A stretch of 64,000 bases of DNA from Mediterraneibacter massiliensis (lineage in GTDB: Bacteria; Bacillota; Clostridia; Lachnospirales; Lachnospiraceae): positions 1,443,902 to 1,507,901 of the forward strand of contig NZ_LN913001.1 of assembly GCF_001487105.1 (NCBI RefSeq). The letters run 5' to 3'. The position numbers and the translations under genes are program-made. The notes under the pieces were generated by a model. It worked only from the letters and a program-made list of their open reading frames with translations, had not been told where the DNA came from and did no database searches. Each line of letters starts with the position of its first letter. The first letter of the stretch is position 1. Below are positions 27,089 to 36,500 of the stretch, one piece after another.

Positions 27089-28429
27089 ATGTACGATAAA
27101 ATCATGGAGGACATGTCTGTCTATGACAAATTGCAGATATTGTCGGATGCGGCAAAATACGATGTTGCCTGTACATCCAGTGGTGTGGACAGAAAAGGGA
27201 ACGGTACAGGTATGGGCAACTGTAATAAAGCAGGTATTTGTCACAGTTTTTCCGCGGACGGCAGATGTATTTCACTGTTGAAGATTTTATTTACAAACGA
27301 ATGTATTTATGATTGTAAATACTGTGTAAATCGTTCTTCCAATGATGTGGTCAGAACATCTTTTACACCGGAAGAAGTCTGCACGCTGACGATGGAATTT
27401 TACAGAAGGAATTATATTGAAGGCTTGTTTTTAAGTTCGGGAATTTTAAAAAGTCCTGATTATACGATGGAGCTGATCTATGCAGCGCTTTATAAGCTAC
27501 GCCACGTTCATAATTTTCAGGGATATATCCATGTGAAAACGATTCCGGGAACGGATGAAGAGATGGTAAGACGGATCGGTTTTCTCGCTGATAGGATGAG
27601 TGTGAACCTGGAGTTGCCTACAGCAGAGGGACTGCGTCTGCTGGCACCCCATAAAAATAGGAAGAATATCCTGACACCTATGCGCCTTGTACAGAATAAG
27701 ATGACGGAAAATAAACAGGAGATTACTTTGTATAGAAATGCGCCTCGATTTGTCCCGGCAGGCCAGAGCACACAGATGATCATAGGGGCTACCCCGGAAA
27801 CAGATTACCAGATCTTAAATGTGGCAGAATCTTTATATAAGAAATTTGAACTGAAACGGGTGTTTTATTCTGCTTTTGTATCTGTGAATAAAGAATGTTC
27901 TCTGCTCTCTGCACGAACGGAAGAGGGTCCGCCGCTTTTAAGAGAACATAGATTATATCAGGCGGACTGGTTACTTAGATTTTACCATTTTGAGGCGAAA
28001 GAATTATTAGATGAAAAGAATCCCAATTTTAATATTTTTTTGGATCCAAAGTGCAATTGGGCATTAAAACATCTGGAATATTTTCCGGTAGAGGTAAACC
28101 AGGCTGATTATAAGATGTTGTTAAGGGTACCTGGGATCGGTTGTAAATCAGCGTCCAGGATCGTGAAGGCAAGACGGTTTGGAAACCTGAAGTTTGAAGA
28201 TCTAAAGAAGATGGGAGTTGTACTAAAAAGGGCAGTATATTTCCTGACCTGCGGCGGAAGAATGATGTATCCGGTGAAAATGGAGGAAGATTATATTACA
28301 AGAAATCTTCTGCATACAAAAGAAAAACTTCCAGAAGGAACGGACCGGCTGACGTACCGTCAGCTGTCTCTGTTTGACGACGTACATTTTGGAGAAAAAC
28401 AGGCGTGCAGGGAGGTCAGTCAGTGGTAA
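27089..28429 (+). CDS. Putative DNA modification/repair radical SAM protein (TIGR03916-like)
   Basis: A 446-residue radical SAM enzyme. The iron-sulfur motif is NECIYDCKYCVNR (CX3CX2C, near residues 73-82). Two further conserved cysteines lie upstream in GNCNKAGICHSF. The C-terminus has a helix-hairpin-helix DNA-binding motif LLRVPGIGCKSASRIVKARR (about residues 345-364). This architecture defines the family described as a putative DNA modification/repair radical SAM protein, always paired with the TIGR03915 protein encoded next. The reaction is unknown. It has similarity in spirit to spore photoproduct lyase but is a separate family. The start follows GTAGGAG. An SOS-type box upstream supports a role in damaged DNA. 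Confidence 0.88.
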   Translation: MYDKIMEDMSVYDKLQILSDAAKYDVACTSSGVDRKGNGTGMGNCNKAGICHSFSADGRCISLLKILFTNECIYDCKYCVNRSSNDVVRTSFTPEEVCTLTMEFYRRNYIEGLFLSSGILKSPDYTMELIYAALYKLRHVHNFQGYIHVKTIPGTDEEMVRRIGFLADRMSVNLELPTAEGLRLLAPHKNRKNILTPMRLVQNKMTENKQEITLYRNAPRFVPAGQSTQMIIGATPETDYQILNVAESLYKKFELKRVFYSAFVSVNKECSLLSARTEEGPPLLREHRLYQADWLLRFYHFEAKELLDEKNPNFNIFLDPKCNWALKHLEYFPVEVNQADYKMLLRVPGIGCKSASRIVKARRFGNLKFEDLKKMGVVLKRAVYFLTCGGRMMYPVKMEEDYITRNLLHTKEKLPEGTDRLTYRQLSLFDDVHFGEKQACREVSQW

Positions 28430-28449
28430 GGAAAGGAGGCGTCAGGCAG

Positions 28450-29214
28450 ATGATGACTGTCTATCTATGTCAGGATACAATAACGGGGATATATTCTGCC
28501 CTTTATGACGCATGGCTGGAAAAGCGGGCAGGAGAGGCTAAGATTGCTTTGCACGGGAATATGGAACCGGAGTTGTTCTGCGAGTACAGCGAAGTGGAGG
28601 AAAAGCAAAAGAAAGCAAAGGCGATAGAAAGCCTGATACGAAAATACTTAGGAGAGAATGCCTACGAAGATATTTATCGTGCGCTGTTGGCAGACGATCC
28701 GGAGAAAGCAAATGCTGTTTTCATGACAATGCAGGAGGCGAGAAGGATAAAAGACAGCAGAAGGATCATGGAGCACTTAGATCACCCGGCCGTGGCAAAG
28801 GTGTTTGCGTTAAGCCGCAGAGTTGCAAATGAAGCCCATTATTTTATTGAATTTGTCAGATTTAGAGAGTTGAAAAACGGAATTCTTTTTTCAGAGATTG
28901 CGCCGAAGAGTCAAGTGCTGACTTGTATCGGAGATCATTTTGCAAATAGGTTTCCCCTGGAAAACTTCTTGATTTATGACAAGACTCACCGGGTCTTTCT
29001 GCTGCATGAGGCAAGAAAGCATTGGTATCTTGTGTGGGGAAAAAACCTAGATGAGGAGAGCATTTGTGAGATTTCAGAACAAGAGACAGAATATGAAAAA
29101 CTTTGGAAATGCTTTTTTCATACGATTGCTGTTGAGGAACGGAAGAACCCAGTCTGTCAGCGCAGTCACCTTCCATTACGTTTTCGTACAGATATGTTAG
29201 AATTTGATAAGTGA
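28450..29214 (+). CDS. TIGR03915-family DNA metabolism protein, partner of the radical SAM enzyme
   Basis: A 254-residue protein of the family known as 'probable DNA metabolism protein', found beside TIGR03916 radical SAM genes and in some genomes fused to a uracil-DNA glycosylase domain. It begins MMTVYLCQDTITGIYSALYDAW, typical of the family, and contains the conserved HYFIEFVRFRELKNGILFSEIAP core (motif FVRFRELKNG, about residues 135-144). No catalytic residues are known. The ATG at 28450 is 9 bases after AAAGGAGG. An earlier in-frame start would overlap the upstream gene by more than 20 bases. No glycosylase domain is attached here. Confidence 0.82.
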   Translation: MMTVYLCQDTITGIYSALYDAWLEKRAGEAKIALHGNMEPELFCEYSEVEEKQKKAKAIESLIRKYLGENAYEDIYRALLADDPEKANAVFMTMQEARRIKDSRRIMEHLDHPAVAKVFALSRRVANEAHYFIEFVRFRELKNGILFSEIAPKSQVLTCIGDHFANRFPLENFLIYDKTHRVFLLHEARKHWYLVWGKNLDEESICEISEQETEYEKLWKCFFHTIAVEERKNPVCQRSHLPLRFRTDMLEFDK

Positions 29215-29278
29215 CTTGTGTGTATTTTCTCTATAAAAAATGTTTCTAAAAGGATTAGCCTTGTCATACGAAATAAGG

Positions 29279-29284
29279 TATAAT
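29279..29284 (+). promoter_or_regulatory. -10 element immediately before the helicase start
   Basis: Perfect TATAAT ending 7 bases before the ATG. The -35 is poor (TTAGCC at 18 bases, or TTGTCA too close at 12 bases). The predicted transcript would begin at or next to the ATG, that is, nearly leaderless. Confidence 0.45.
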
Positions 29285-29291
29285 AGACAGC

Positions 29292-31658
29292 ATGGAAACA
29301 GAAAAAATGATAAAAATATCAGTCCGCAATCTTGTAGAATTTATTTTGCGGGAGGGGGATATTGACAATCGAATAGCGCCGGGAATGGAAAAAGATGCGA
29401 TGTTGATGGGAAGCCGGCTCCACCGGAAAATCCAAAGGAGGATGGGCGCAGAGTATCATGCGGAGGTGAGCCTGAAGATGCAGATACCCTGTGAAGGATT
29501 CCTTCTGCAGGTAGAGGGAAGAGCGGATGGGGTCATACAAAAAGAAGATGCAGAGGAGGCAACGATAGATGAGATCAAAGGAGTGCTAAGAGATTTGGAG
29601 CATCTTACCCGTCCGGTCAGCGTACATCTTTCGCAGGCAAAATGTTATGCGTATATGTATGCCAAACAGGCAGGCTTACAAAAAGTTTCTGTACAGATGA
29701 CCTATTGTCATTTGGAAAGCGAGGAAATCAAGCAGTTTACACAACAGTATATGTTTGAAGAACTGGAGGTCTGGTTTCAAGATCTGATTGCTGAATATGA
29801 AAAGTGGGCGCGGTTTCAGATTGAATGGAGAAAAAAGCGCAATCTCTCTATTAAAGCGCTTTCTTTTCCCTTTGCTTACCGGGAGGGGCAAAGAGAATTA
29901 GCGTATAGTGTGTATAGGACGATTTTGCGTAGAAAAAAGTTATTTATCCAAGCGCCGACCGGAGTGGGAAAGACGATGGCAGCTGTATTTCCGGCGGTCA
30001 AAGCGATGGGAGAAGGTTTGGGAGAGAAGATTTTTTATCTGACGGCAAAGACGATCACGCGAACAGTGGCAGAACAGGCATTTTTGAAGTTGAAAGGGAA
30101 GGGACTTTCCTGCAAGGTACTGACATTGACCGCCAAAGAAAAAATCTGCTTTCTAGAGCAGGCTGTCTGCAATCCGGATGCCTGCCCCTATGCAAAAGGC
30201 CATTATGACCGTGTGAATGAAGCGGTATTTGAACTGCTTACTGCGCAGAGTACTTTTACGCGGCCGGTGATCGAAGAACAGGCAAAGAAACATAGAGTAT
30301 GCCCATTTGAGATGTCGCTGGATGTATCCAACTGGGTGGATGCGGTCATCTGTGATTATAATTATGTATTTGATCCGAATGCGCATTTGAAGAGATTTTT
30401 TTCTGAGAGTACCAAGGGAGAATATTTGTTTTTAATCGATGAAGCACATAATCTGGTAGAACGGGGACGAAAAATGTACAGCGCCGTTTTGTATAAAGAG
30501 GATTTCCTTGCGGCAAAACGACTTGTTCAGGAAGCGGACAGAAAATTGGCCAAAAGTTTTGGAGAATGTAATAAGCTTTTATTGACGCTGAAAAGGGAGT
30601 GTGAAAACTATCAGGTGCTGGAGAGTGTTTCCCATATTTCTTTGAAATTAATGAACCTGATGGGGGAGATAGAACGATTTTTAGAAGAGTGTGAGGATGA
30701 GGCAAAGAGAGAACCCATCTTAGAATTATATTTCCGGGTGCGTGATTTTATTAATATTCATGATCTTCTGGATGAGAATTATGTCATATATACGGAACTG
30801 GAGCCGGATGGGCGCTTTAAGCTGAAATTGTTTTGTGTGAATCCGGCGGTAAATCTGGCAGGTTATCTGGAACAAGGAAACAGTACGATCTTTTTCTCCG
30901 CGACCTTGCTCCCTATCAAGTACTATAAGAAATTGCTCAGTGTAGAGGAGGAAGATTACGCGGTATATGCGGAATCAACATTTTCTGCAGAAAACCGGCT
31001 TCTTTTGTTGGGGATGGATGTAAGTACGAAGTATACGAGACGGGGGCCTGCTATGTATGAAAGATTTGCCGACTATATTTTGAAACTGGCTGTATCTAAA
31101 AAAGGAAATTATATCGTCTTTTTTCCATCTTATCAGTTCATGGAGGATGTGTGCCGGATATTTGCAGAAAAAACTGCGGGGAGAAGTGATCTGGAAAGCA
31201 TCATGCAGTCGCAGTATATGGAAGAAGTGCACAGGGAAGAGTTCCTGGAAAAATTTAAAGAGAACAGGGAGAAGACGTTGCTAGGTTTCTGTGTGATGGG
31301 CGGTATCTTTTCAGAAGGAATCGACTTGTCCAGAGACAGGCTGATTGGTGCCGTGATCGTAGGGACAGGCCTTCCGCAAGTATGCAATGAAAGAGAAATA
31401 TTGAAAACTTTTTTTGAAAAAAGAAATATGCAGGGATTTGACTTCGCTTATCTGTATCCGGGGATGAATAAAGTCCTGCAGTCCGCAGGAAGAGTAATCC
31501 GTACGGAGAAAGACAGAGGCGTGATCCTGCTGTTAGATGAACGGTTTTTGAGAAGGCCCTATCAGGAAATCTTTCCACGGGAATGGAAGAAGTATCAAAC
31601 ATGCAGCCTGGAGACTGTGGAAAGACAGATCCGGGAATTTTGGGACAGCCAGAGCTGA
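29292..31658 (+). CDS. PD-(D/E)XK nuclease fused to DinG/XPD-type iron-sulfur DNA helicase
   Basis: A 788-residue protein. The N-terminal part (about residues 1-185) looks like a Cas4/RecB-type PD-(D/E)XK nuclease: GRADGV (near 76), IDEIKG (near 92) and QAKCYAYMYA (near 114). The helicase follows with Walker A APTGVGKT (near 220), four cysteines in CFLEQAVCNPDACPYAK and VCPFEM that fit the XPD/DinG cluster, DEAH (near 382), and C-terminal FSATL and QSAGRVIRTEKDRG motifs. DinG-type helicases unwind forked DNA and R-loops 5' to 3'. The nuclease fusion suggests end processing. The ATG at 29292 lacks a ribosome binding site, and the alternative is ATG at 29307 (MIKISVRN). Confidence 0.88.
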   Translation: METEKMIKISVRNLVEFILREGDIDNRIAPGMEKDAMLMGSRLHRKIQRRMGAEYHAEVSLKMQIPCEGFLLQVEGRADGVIQKEDAEEATIDEIKGVLRDLEHLTRPVSVHLSQAKCYAYMYAKQAGLQKVSVQMTYCHLESEEIKQFTQQYMFEELEVWFQDLIAEYEKWARFQIEWRKKRNLSIKALSFPFAYREGQRELAYSVYRTILRRKKLFIQAPTGVGKTMAAVFPAVKAMGEGLGEKIFYLTAKTITRTVAEQAFLKLKGKGLSCKVLTLTAKEKICFLEQAVCNPDACPYAKGHYDRVNEAVFELLTAQSTFTRPVIEEQAKKHRVCPFEMSLDVSNWVDAVICDYNYVFDPNAHLKRFFSESTKGEYLFLIDEAHNLVERGRKMYSAVLYKEDFLAAKRLVQEADRKLAKSFGECNKLLLTLKRECENYQVLESVSHISLKLMNLMGEIERFLEECEDEAKREPILELYFRVRDFINIHDLLDENYVIYTELEPDGRFKLKLFCVNPAVNLAGYLEQGNSTIFFSATLLPIKYYKKLLSVEEEDYAVYAESTFSAENRLLLLGMDVSTKYTRRGPAMYERFADYILKLAVSKKGNYIVFFPSYQFMEDVCRIFAEKTAGRSDLESIMQSQYMEEVHREEFLEKFKENREKTLLGFCVMGGIFSEGIDLSRDRLIGAVIVGTGLPQVCNEREILKTFFEKRNMQGFDFAYLYPGMNKVLQSAGRVIRTEKDRGVILLLDERFLRRPYQEIFPREWKKYQTCSLETVERQIREFWDSQS

Positions 31659-31662
31659 AAGG

Positions 31663-32541
31663 TTAAGGAGCAAAATAACTTAAAAATTCCTGAACAGCTT
31701 TGGACAGAGGCATTTGTTCATTATATGCGATCACCAGTTCTCTTTCCGGCAGTTCCTCCTTTGTATCTACAATAAACAGACCGGTCATATTTCCGGCGAT
31801 ACAATAGTCGGGGAGAAAGGCAATGCCAAGGCCTATACGGGCAAGATCAATGAGCAGATCGTTGCTTGTCAGTTCTATCTCTGGGACGAGATCGAGCTGG
31901 TGCTGTTGAAACAGGCGATGTAGGAATTCATTGGTCGTACTATTTTTATCCAGCATTAAAATCGGATAGTGGGATAGTTCTTTTAAGGTGAATTTTTCAT
32001 CTTTTAGATTTTTAAAAGCGCTTCCGGCAATGAAAACATCATGGAATGTTTTTATACTGTGAATTGCGGAGACATTACTTAAGCTAGTGTTTGGATAATT
32101 GACAACGATTAAGTCTACCTGGCCGTTTTCCAAAAGTTCTGCGCACTTGACAGAAGTCTGGTTGATCACTTTAATGTGAGCATTTGGAAAAGATCTGTGG
32201 AAACGTTCTAAATAAGGGACGAGAAAATATCGGCAGATCGTATCACTGGCGCCGATGCGGATCTGTCCTCCTGTAGTTGCGGCGTCAAGAAGCTGCGCTT
32301 CTCCGCGTTGGATCAGATGCATAGCAGGTTCTATATGGCGCAGAAGGATTTCTCCTTCAGGAGTGAGCTGTACCCGCTTTGTGCTGCGGATAAAAAGTGT
32401 CTGATCAAGTTTTCTTTCCAGTGTTTTGATGGATTGGCTGACTGCAGACTGCGAAATAAAAAGCAGTTTGGAAGCTTCTGAAAAACTCAAGGTAGATGCG
32501 ACATGGAAAAACACTTTGTATAATTCATAATTTATATCCAT
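31663..32541 (-). CDS. LysR-family transcriptional regulator
   Basis: A 292-residue LysR-type regulator. The N-terminal winged helix-turn-helix has FFHVASTLSFSEASKLLFIS (about residues 11-30), then QSAVSQSIKTLERKLDQTLF (about 31-50) and the wing KRVQLTPEGE. The remainder is a periplasmic-binding-protein-like effector domain. It is convergent with the helicase (4 bases between stops) and divergent from a DUF1461 membrane protein, which is the likely regulated neighbour. A perfect AGGAGG lies 8 bases before the ATG, within an inverted repeat. The effector is unknown. Confidence 0.92.
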   Translation of the reverse strand: MDINYELYKVFFHVASTLSFSEASKLLFISQSAVSQSIKTLERKLDQTLFIRSTKRVQLTPEGEILLRHIEPAMHLIQRGEAQLLDAATTGGQIRIGASDTICRYFLVPYLERFHRSFPNAHIKVINQTSVKCAELLENGQVDLIVVNYPNTSLSNVSAIHSIKTFHDVFIAGSAFKNLKDEKFTLKELSHYPILMLDKNSTTNEFLHRLFQQHQLDLVPEIELTSNDLLIDLARIGLGIAFLPDYCIAGNMTGLFIVDTKEELPERELVIAYNEQMPLSKAVQEFLSYFAP

Positions 32542-32606
32542 TTATTAGACCTCCTAATAAAAACTACTTGTATTATAGGACAAAAAGGAGGGAATTACAA
32601 TTGTAA
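32542..32606 (-). promoter_or_regulatory. LysR gene promoter with palindromic -35 and sequestered ribosome binding site
   Basis: On the minus strand TTGTAA (32600-32595), 17 bases, TATAAT (32577-32572). The -35 is half of a perfect palindrome TTACAATTGTAA (32595-32606), whose other half is a possible -35 for the divergent gene. Nearer the start, TTATTAG / CTAATAA (32542-32548, 32554-32560) encloses the AGGAGG ribosome binding site. Confidence 0.6.
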
Positions 32607-32669
32607 AATTCACAGGCCGACAGGATATGATTCGAGAGGCAAAACAAAAAGCTAGAAAGGAACAAAAGC

Positions 32670-33365
32670 ATGAACAAAGACACGAGAAAAAGAGATTGGC
32701 TTCTGGGGATCCTCTTTTCATTTTCGCTGATCACGGCAGTATTGATCTCCAGTTTTGAGATCGCTATGTATGCGGATTTTGGGTTTTACCAAAAAGAATA
32801 TGAAAAATATAAAGTATTGCCCGAACTGGACATGGAGATGGATGACGTCATGCATGTTACGCGGGAAATGATGGCGTATCTAAGAGGAGACAGGGAAACA
32901 CTGGAAGTTTATACGACGGTAGAAGGAAAAAAACAGGATTTCTTCAATGAACAGGATCGATTTCATATGGCAGAGGTAAAGGAGCTCTTCCTCGGAGGGC
33001 TACGCATAAGATGGATAGCTTTTGGCATTATGGCAGTCAGTTTGGCTTTATTGTTTTTTACGAAAGCAAAACGGAAAAGACTGCTTTGCCGTTCTTATCA
33101 GATCGTTCTTGCAGTCTCCGGCGGTCTGGCATGTATTCTCGGGATTGCTGCGGCAATAGACTTTAATGCAGTATTTGTTAAATTTCATCACATCTTTTTT
33201 GATAATGATCTATGGCTGTTCGATCCGACTGAGGATTATATGATCCGTATGCTTCCGGAGGGGCTTTTTGCGGATATGCTGGGTCGTATTGGTATTTTGT
33301 TTGGGGGAGGACTTCTGTTTTTGTTGGCAGTCAGCATAATCTGTATGAGAAAAAGAAAAAATTAA
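32670..33365 (+). CDS. DUF1461 / TIGR01906 integral membrane protein, Lit-like
   Basis: A 231-residue membrane protein with a first membrane helix at about residues 11-30, a long extracytoplasmic loop (about 31-105) and three more helices (about 111-128, 138-160, 200-222). The loop ends in FFNEQDRFHMAEVKELFLGG, matching the family's conserved histidine-containing segment. The lipoprotein intramolecular transacylase Lit, which moves a lipoprotein acyl chain to make lyso-form lipoproteins, belongs to this family. Equivalence to Lit is not certain for clostridial members. The gene is divergent from a LysR regulator. The start follows AGAAAGGAAC. Confidence 0.72.
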   Translation: MNKDTRKRDWLLGILFSFSLITAVLISSFEIAMYADFGFYQKEYEKYKVLPELDMEMDDVMHVTREMMAYLRGDRETLEVYTTVEGKKQDFFNEQDRFHMAEVKELFLGGLRIRWIAFGIMAVSLALLFFTKAKRKRLLCRSYQIVLAVSGGLACILGIAAAIDFNAVFVKFHHIFFDNDLWLFDPTEDYMIRMLPEGLFADMLGRIGILFGGGLLFLLAVSIICMRKRKN

Positions 33366-33506
33366 TATTACTTATTAATTAGTTTAATTATATTAATTGT
33401 ACTAATGAGAATGGGTGTGGTACCATAGAAAGTAGGAACTCTGACTGTGAGAATACAGCAGCACGGTTTAAAAGCAGCAGAATCAGAAAGAAAAAGGAGA
33501 AAATGT

Positions 33507-36500
33507 ATGAGCAATGTAAGACGGGTATATGTAGAAAAAAAACCAGGATTTGCCGTACAGGCAAAAGAACTGAAACATGAAATCAAACATTATCTAGGGA
33601 TCAGCACAGTGACAAATGTCCGAGTTTTGATCCGATACGATGTGGAGAATATCTCTGAGGATACATTTGAAAAAGCATGCAGCGGTGTATTTGCAGAGCC
33701 TCCGGTGGATGTGCTGTATAAAGAAAAATTTCCTGCAAATGAGGAAGATTTTATCTTTTCTGTAGAATATCTGCCGGGACAGTTCGATCAGAGAGCAGAT
33801 TCTGCGGAACAGTGTGTACAGTTCATCAAAGAAGATGAAAAACCGGTGATAAAGACGGCTGTGACATATGTTTTAGAAGGAAATCTTTCTGCGGAAGAAC
33901 AGGCAGCAGTAAAAAATCACTGTATCAATCCGGTGGATTCCCGAGAGACGGGGCTGGAAAAACCGGATACGCTTGTGACAGTATTTGAGGAACCGGAGGA
34001 TGTGAAAGTGTTCGACGGTTTTAAAGATATGCCGGAAGAACAGTTAAAAATATTATATGATTCTTTGAATCTGGCAATGACATTTAAAGACTTTTTGCAT
34101 ATCCAGAAGTACTATGGTGCAGAGGAACATAGAGATCCGACTATGACAGAGATCCGTGTATTGGATACTTACTGGTCAGATCATTGCCGACATACGACAT
34201 TTTCGACAGAATTAAAAGAGATCACCTTTGGAGAGGGCGACTATAAAGAGCCGATCGTCGGCACATATGAGCAATACCTGAAAGATCACAGTGAGATCTT
34301 TGCAGGAAGAGAAGACAAGTTTATCTGTCTGATGGATCTTGCACTGATGGCAATGCGGAAATTAAAAAAAGAAGGAAAATTAAATGACCAGGAGGAATCC
34401 GAAGAGATCAACGCATGCAGCATCGTAGTCCCGATCCGGGTAGATGGCGTGGAGGAAGAGTGGCTCATCAATTTTAAAAATGAGACACACAATCACCCTA
34501 CAGAGATAGAGCCTTTTGGAGGCGCGGCAACCTGCCTTGGAGGAGCGATACGAGATCCGCTTTCAGGACGTACTTACGTATATCAGGCGATGCGTGTGAC
34601 CGGAGCGGCAGATCCTACAGTATCGGTAAAGGATACGCTGAAAGGAAAATTACCGCAGAAAAAATTGGTGAGAGGAGCTGCCCATGGATACAGTTCATAT
34701 GGGAACCAAATCGGACTCGCAACAGGGGCGGTCAAAGAAATTTATCACCCCGATTATGTGGCAAAGCGTATGGAGATAGGGGCTGTTCTAGGAGCGGCAC
34801 CGCGGCGTGCAGTCATTCGTGAAACCTCAGATCCGGGAGATATCATCATTCTTTTGGGTGGACGGACAGGAAGAGACGGATGCGGAGGAGCGACAGGATC
34901 CTCCAAAGTGCACACAGAAGAGTCGATCGAGACATGCGGTGCGGAAGTGCAGAAAGGAAATCCGCCTACAGAGAGAAAAATACAGCGTCTATTTCGCAGA
35001 GAAGAAGTAAGTTGTCTTATTAAAAAGTGTAATGATTTTGGCGCAGGCGGTGTCTCTGTGGCAATCGGAGAACTGGCAGACGGACTGCGGGTAGATCTGG
35101 ATAAAGTACCTAAGAAATATGCGGGACTGGATGGGACAGAGATCGCAATCTCGGAATCCCAGGAGAGAATGGCTGTCGTAGTAGATGAGAAAGATGTAGA
35201 GCAGTTTCTTGCTTATGCAAGAGAAGAAAATCTGGAGGCGACACAGGTTGCGGTAGTGACTGAAGAACCTCGTCTGGTACTTATATGGCGGGGGAAGGAA
35301 ATTGTAAATATATCCAGAGCTTTTCTTGATACAAACGGCGCGCATCAGGAGACAAGCGTAGAGGTGGAAATACCGTCTAGCAAAGAGAGTCTGTTTGTAA
35401 AAAAAGAAGTGTCAGATGTGAAAAAAGAATGGCTGCGCACTTTAAGTGATCTGAACGTATGCTCCCAGAAGGGACTGGTAGAAATGTTTGACGGCTCTAT
35501 CGGAGCAGGTTCTGTCTTTATGCCCCATGGAGGCAAGTATCAGATGACAGAGACACAGGCGATGGTGGCAAAGATCCCGGTGCAGACAGGAAAGACCGAC
35601 AGTGTATCCATGATGAGTTATGGATTTGATCCGTATCTGTCCAGCTGGAGCCCATATCATGGAGCTGTTTACGCAGTAACAGAATCTATAGCAAAAATCG
35701 TGGCTGCGGGGGGAGACTATAGGAAAATACGTTTTACATTCCAGGAATATTTTCGCAGAATGACAGAAGAACCTAAGCGTTGGAGCCAGCCTTTTTCAGC
35801 ACTTCTTGGAGCCTATGCGGCACAATTGGGCTTTGGTCTGCCGTCTATAGGCGGAAAGGATAGTATGTCAGGTACGTTCCAAGATATAGATGTACCTCCG
35901 ACTTTGGTTTCTTTTGCAGTGGACATGGCTTTGGAAAAAGATATCATCACTCCGGAATTAAAAAAACCAGGGAATATACTAGTCTGGCTGCATATAGAGA
36001 AAGATGACTATGATCTTCCGGTTTACGAGCAGGTCATGAAAGCATATGGAAAATTTTCTGAAGATATACACAGTGGAAAAATCGTATCTGCATATGCTCT
36101 GGATCGTCACGGCGTCATTGCAGCTATAAGCAAAATGGCATTTGGAAATAGACTTGGGGTGAAAGTCGAATATGATCAGGAGGCGGATGAACTGTTTGCC
36201 CCTGCTTTTGGTGACATTGTGGCAGAAGTCCCGGCAGAGCAGATCGGCAATTTAAGTATTTCTTATACTGTGGTCGGGAAAGTGACAGAGGAAAAGAGAT
36301 TTGTATATGGAAGTGCAGAAATCTCTCTCGAAGAAGCAGAGAATGCATGGACAGAGACTTTAGAAAAAGTATTTGCCACAAAATCATCGGACAATGTAAA
36401 GGAAGTAGAAGAAAGACTTTATCGGGCATCAGATATTCATATATGCAGCCATAAAATCGGGCAGCCTGCAGTCTTTATACCTGTATTTCCGGGAACAAAC

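Noticed and set aside
33366..33506. Purine riboswitch upstream of purL
   Set aside because: The conserved purine riboswitch core and paired loops are not visible in this AT-rich leader.
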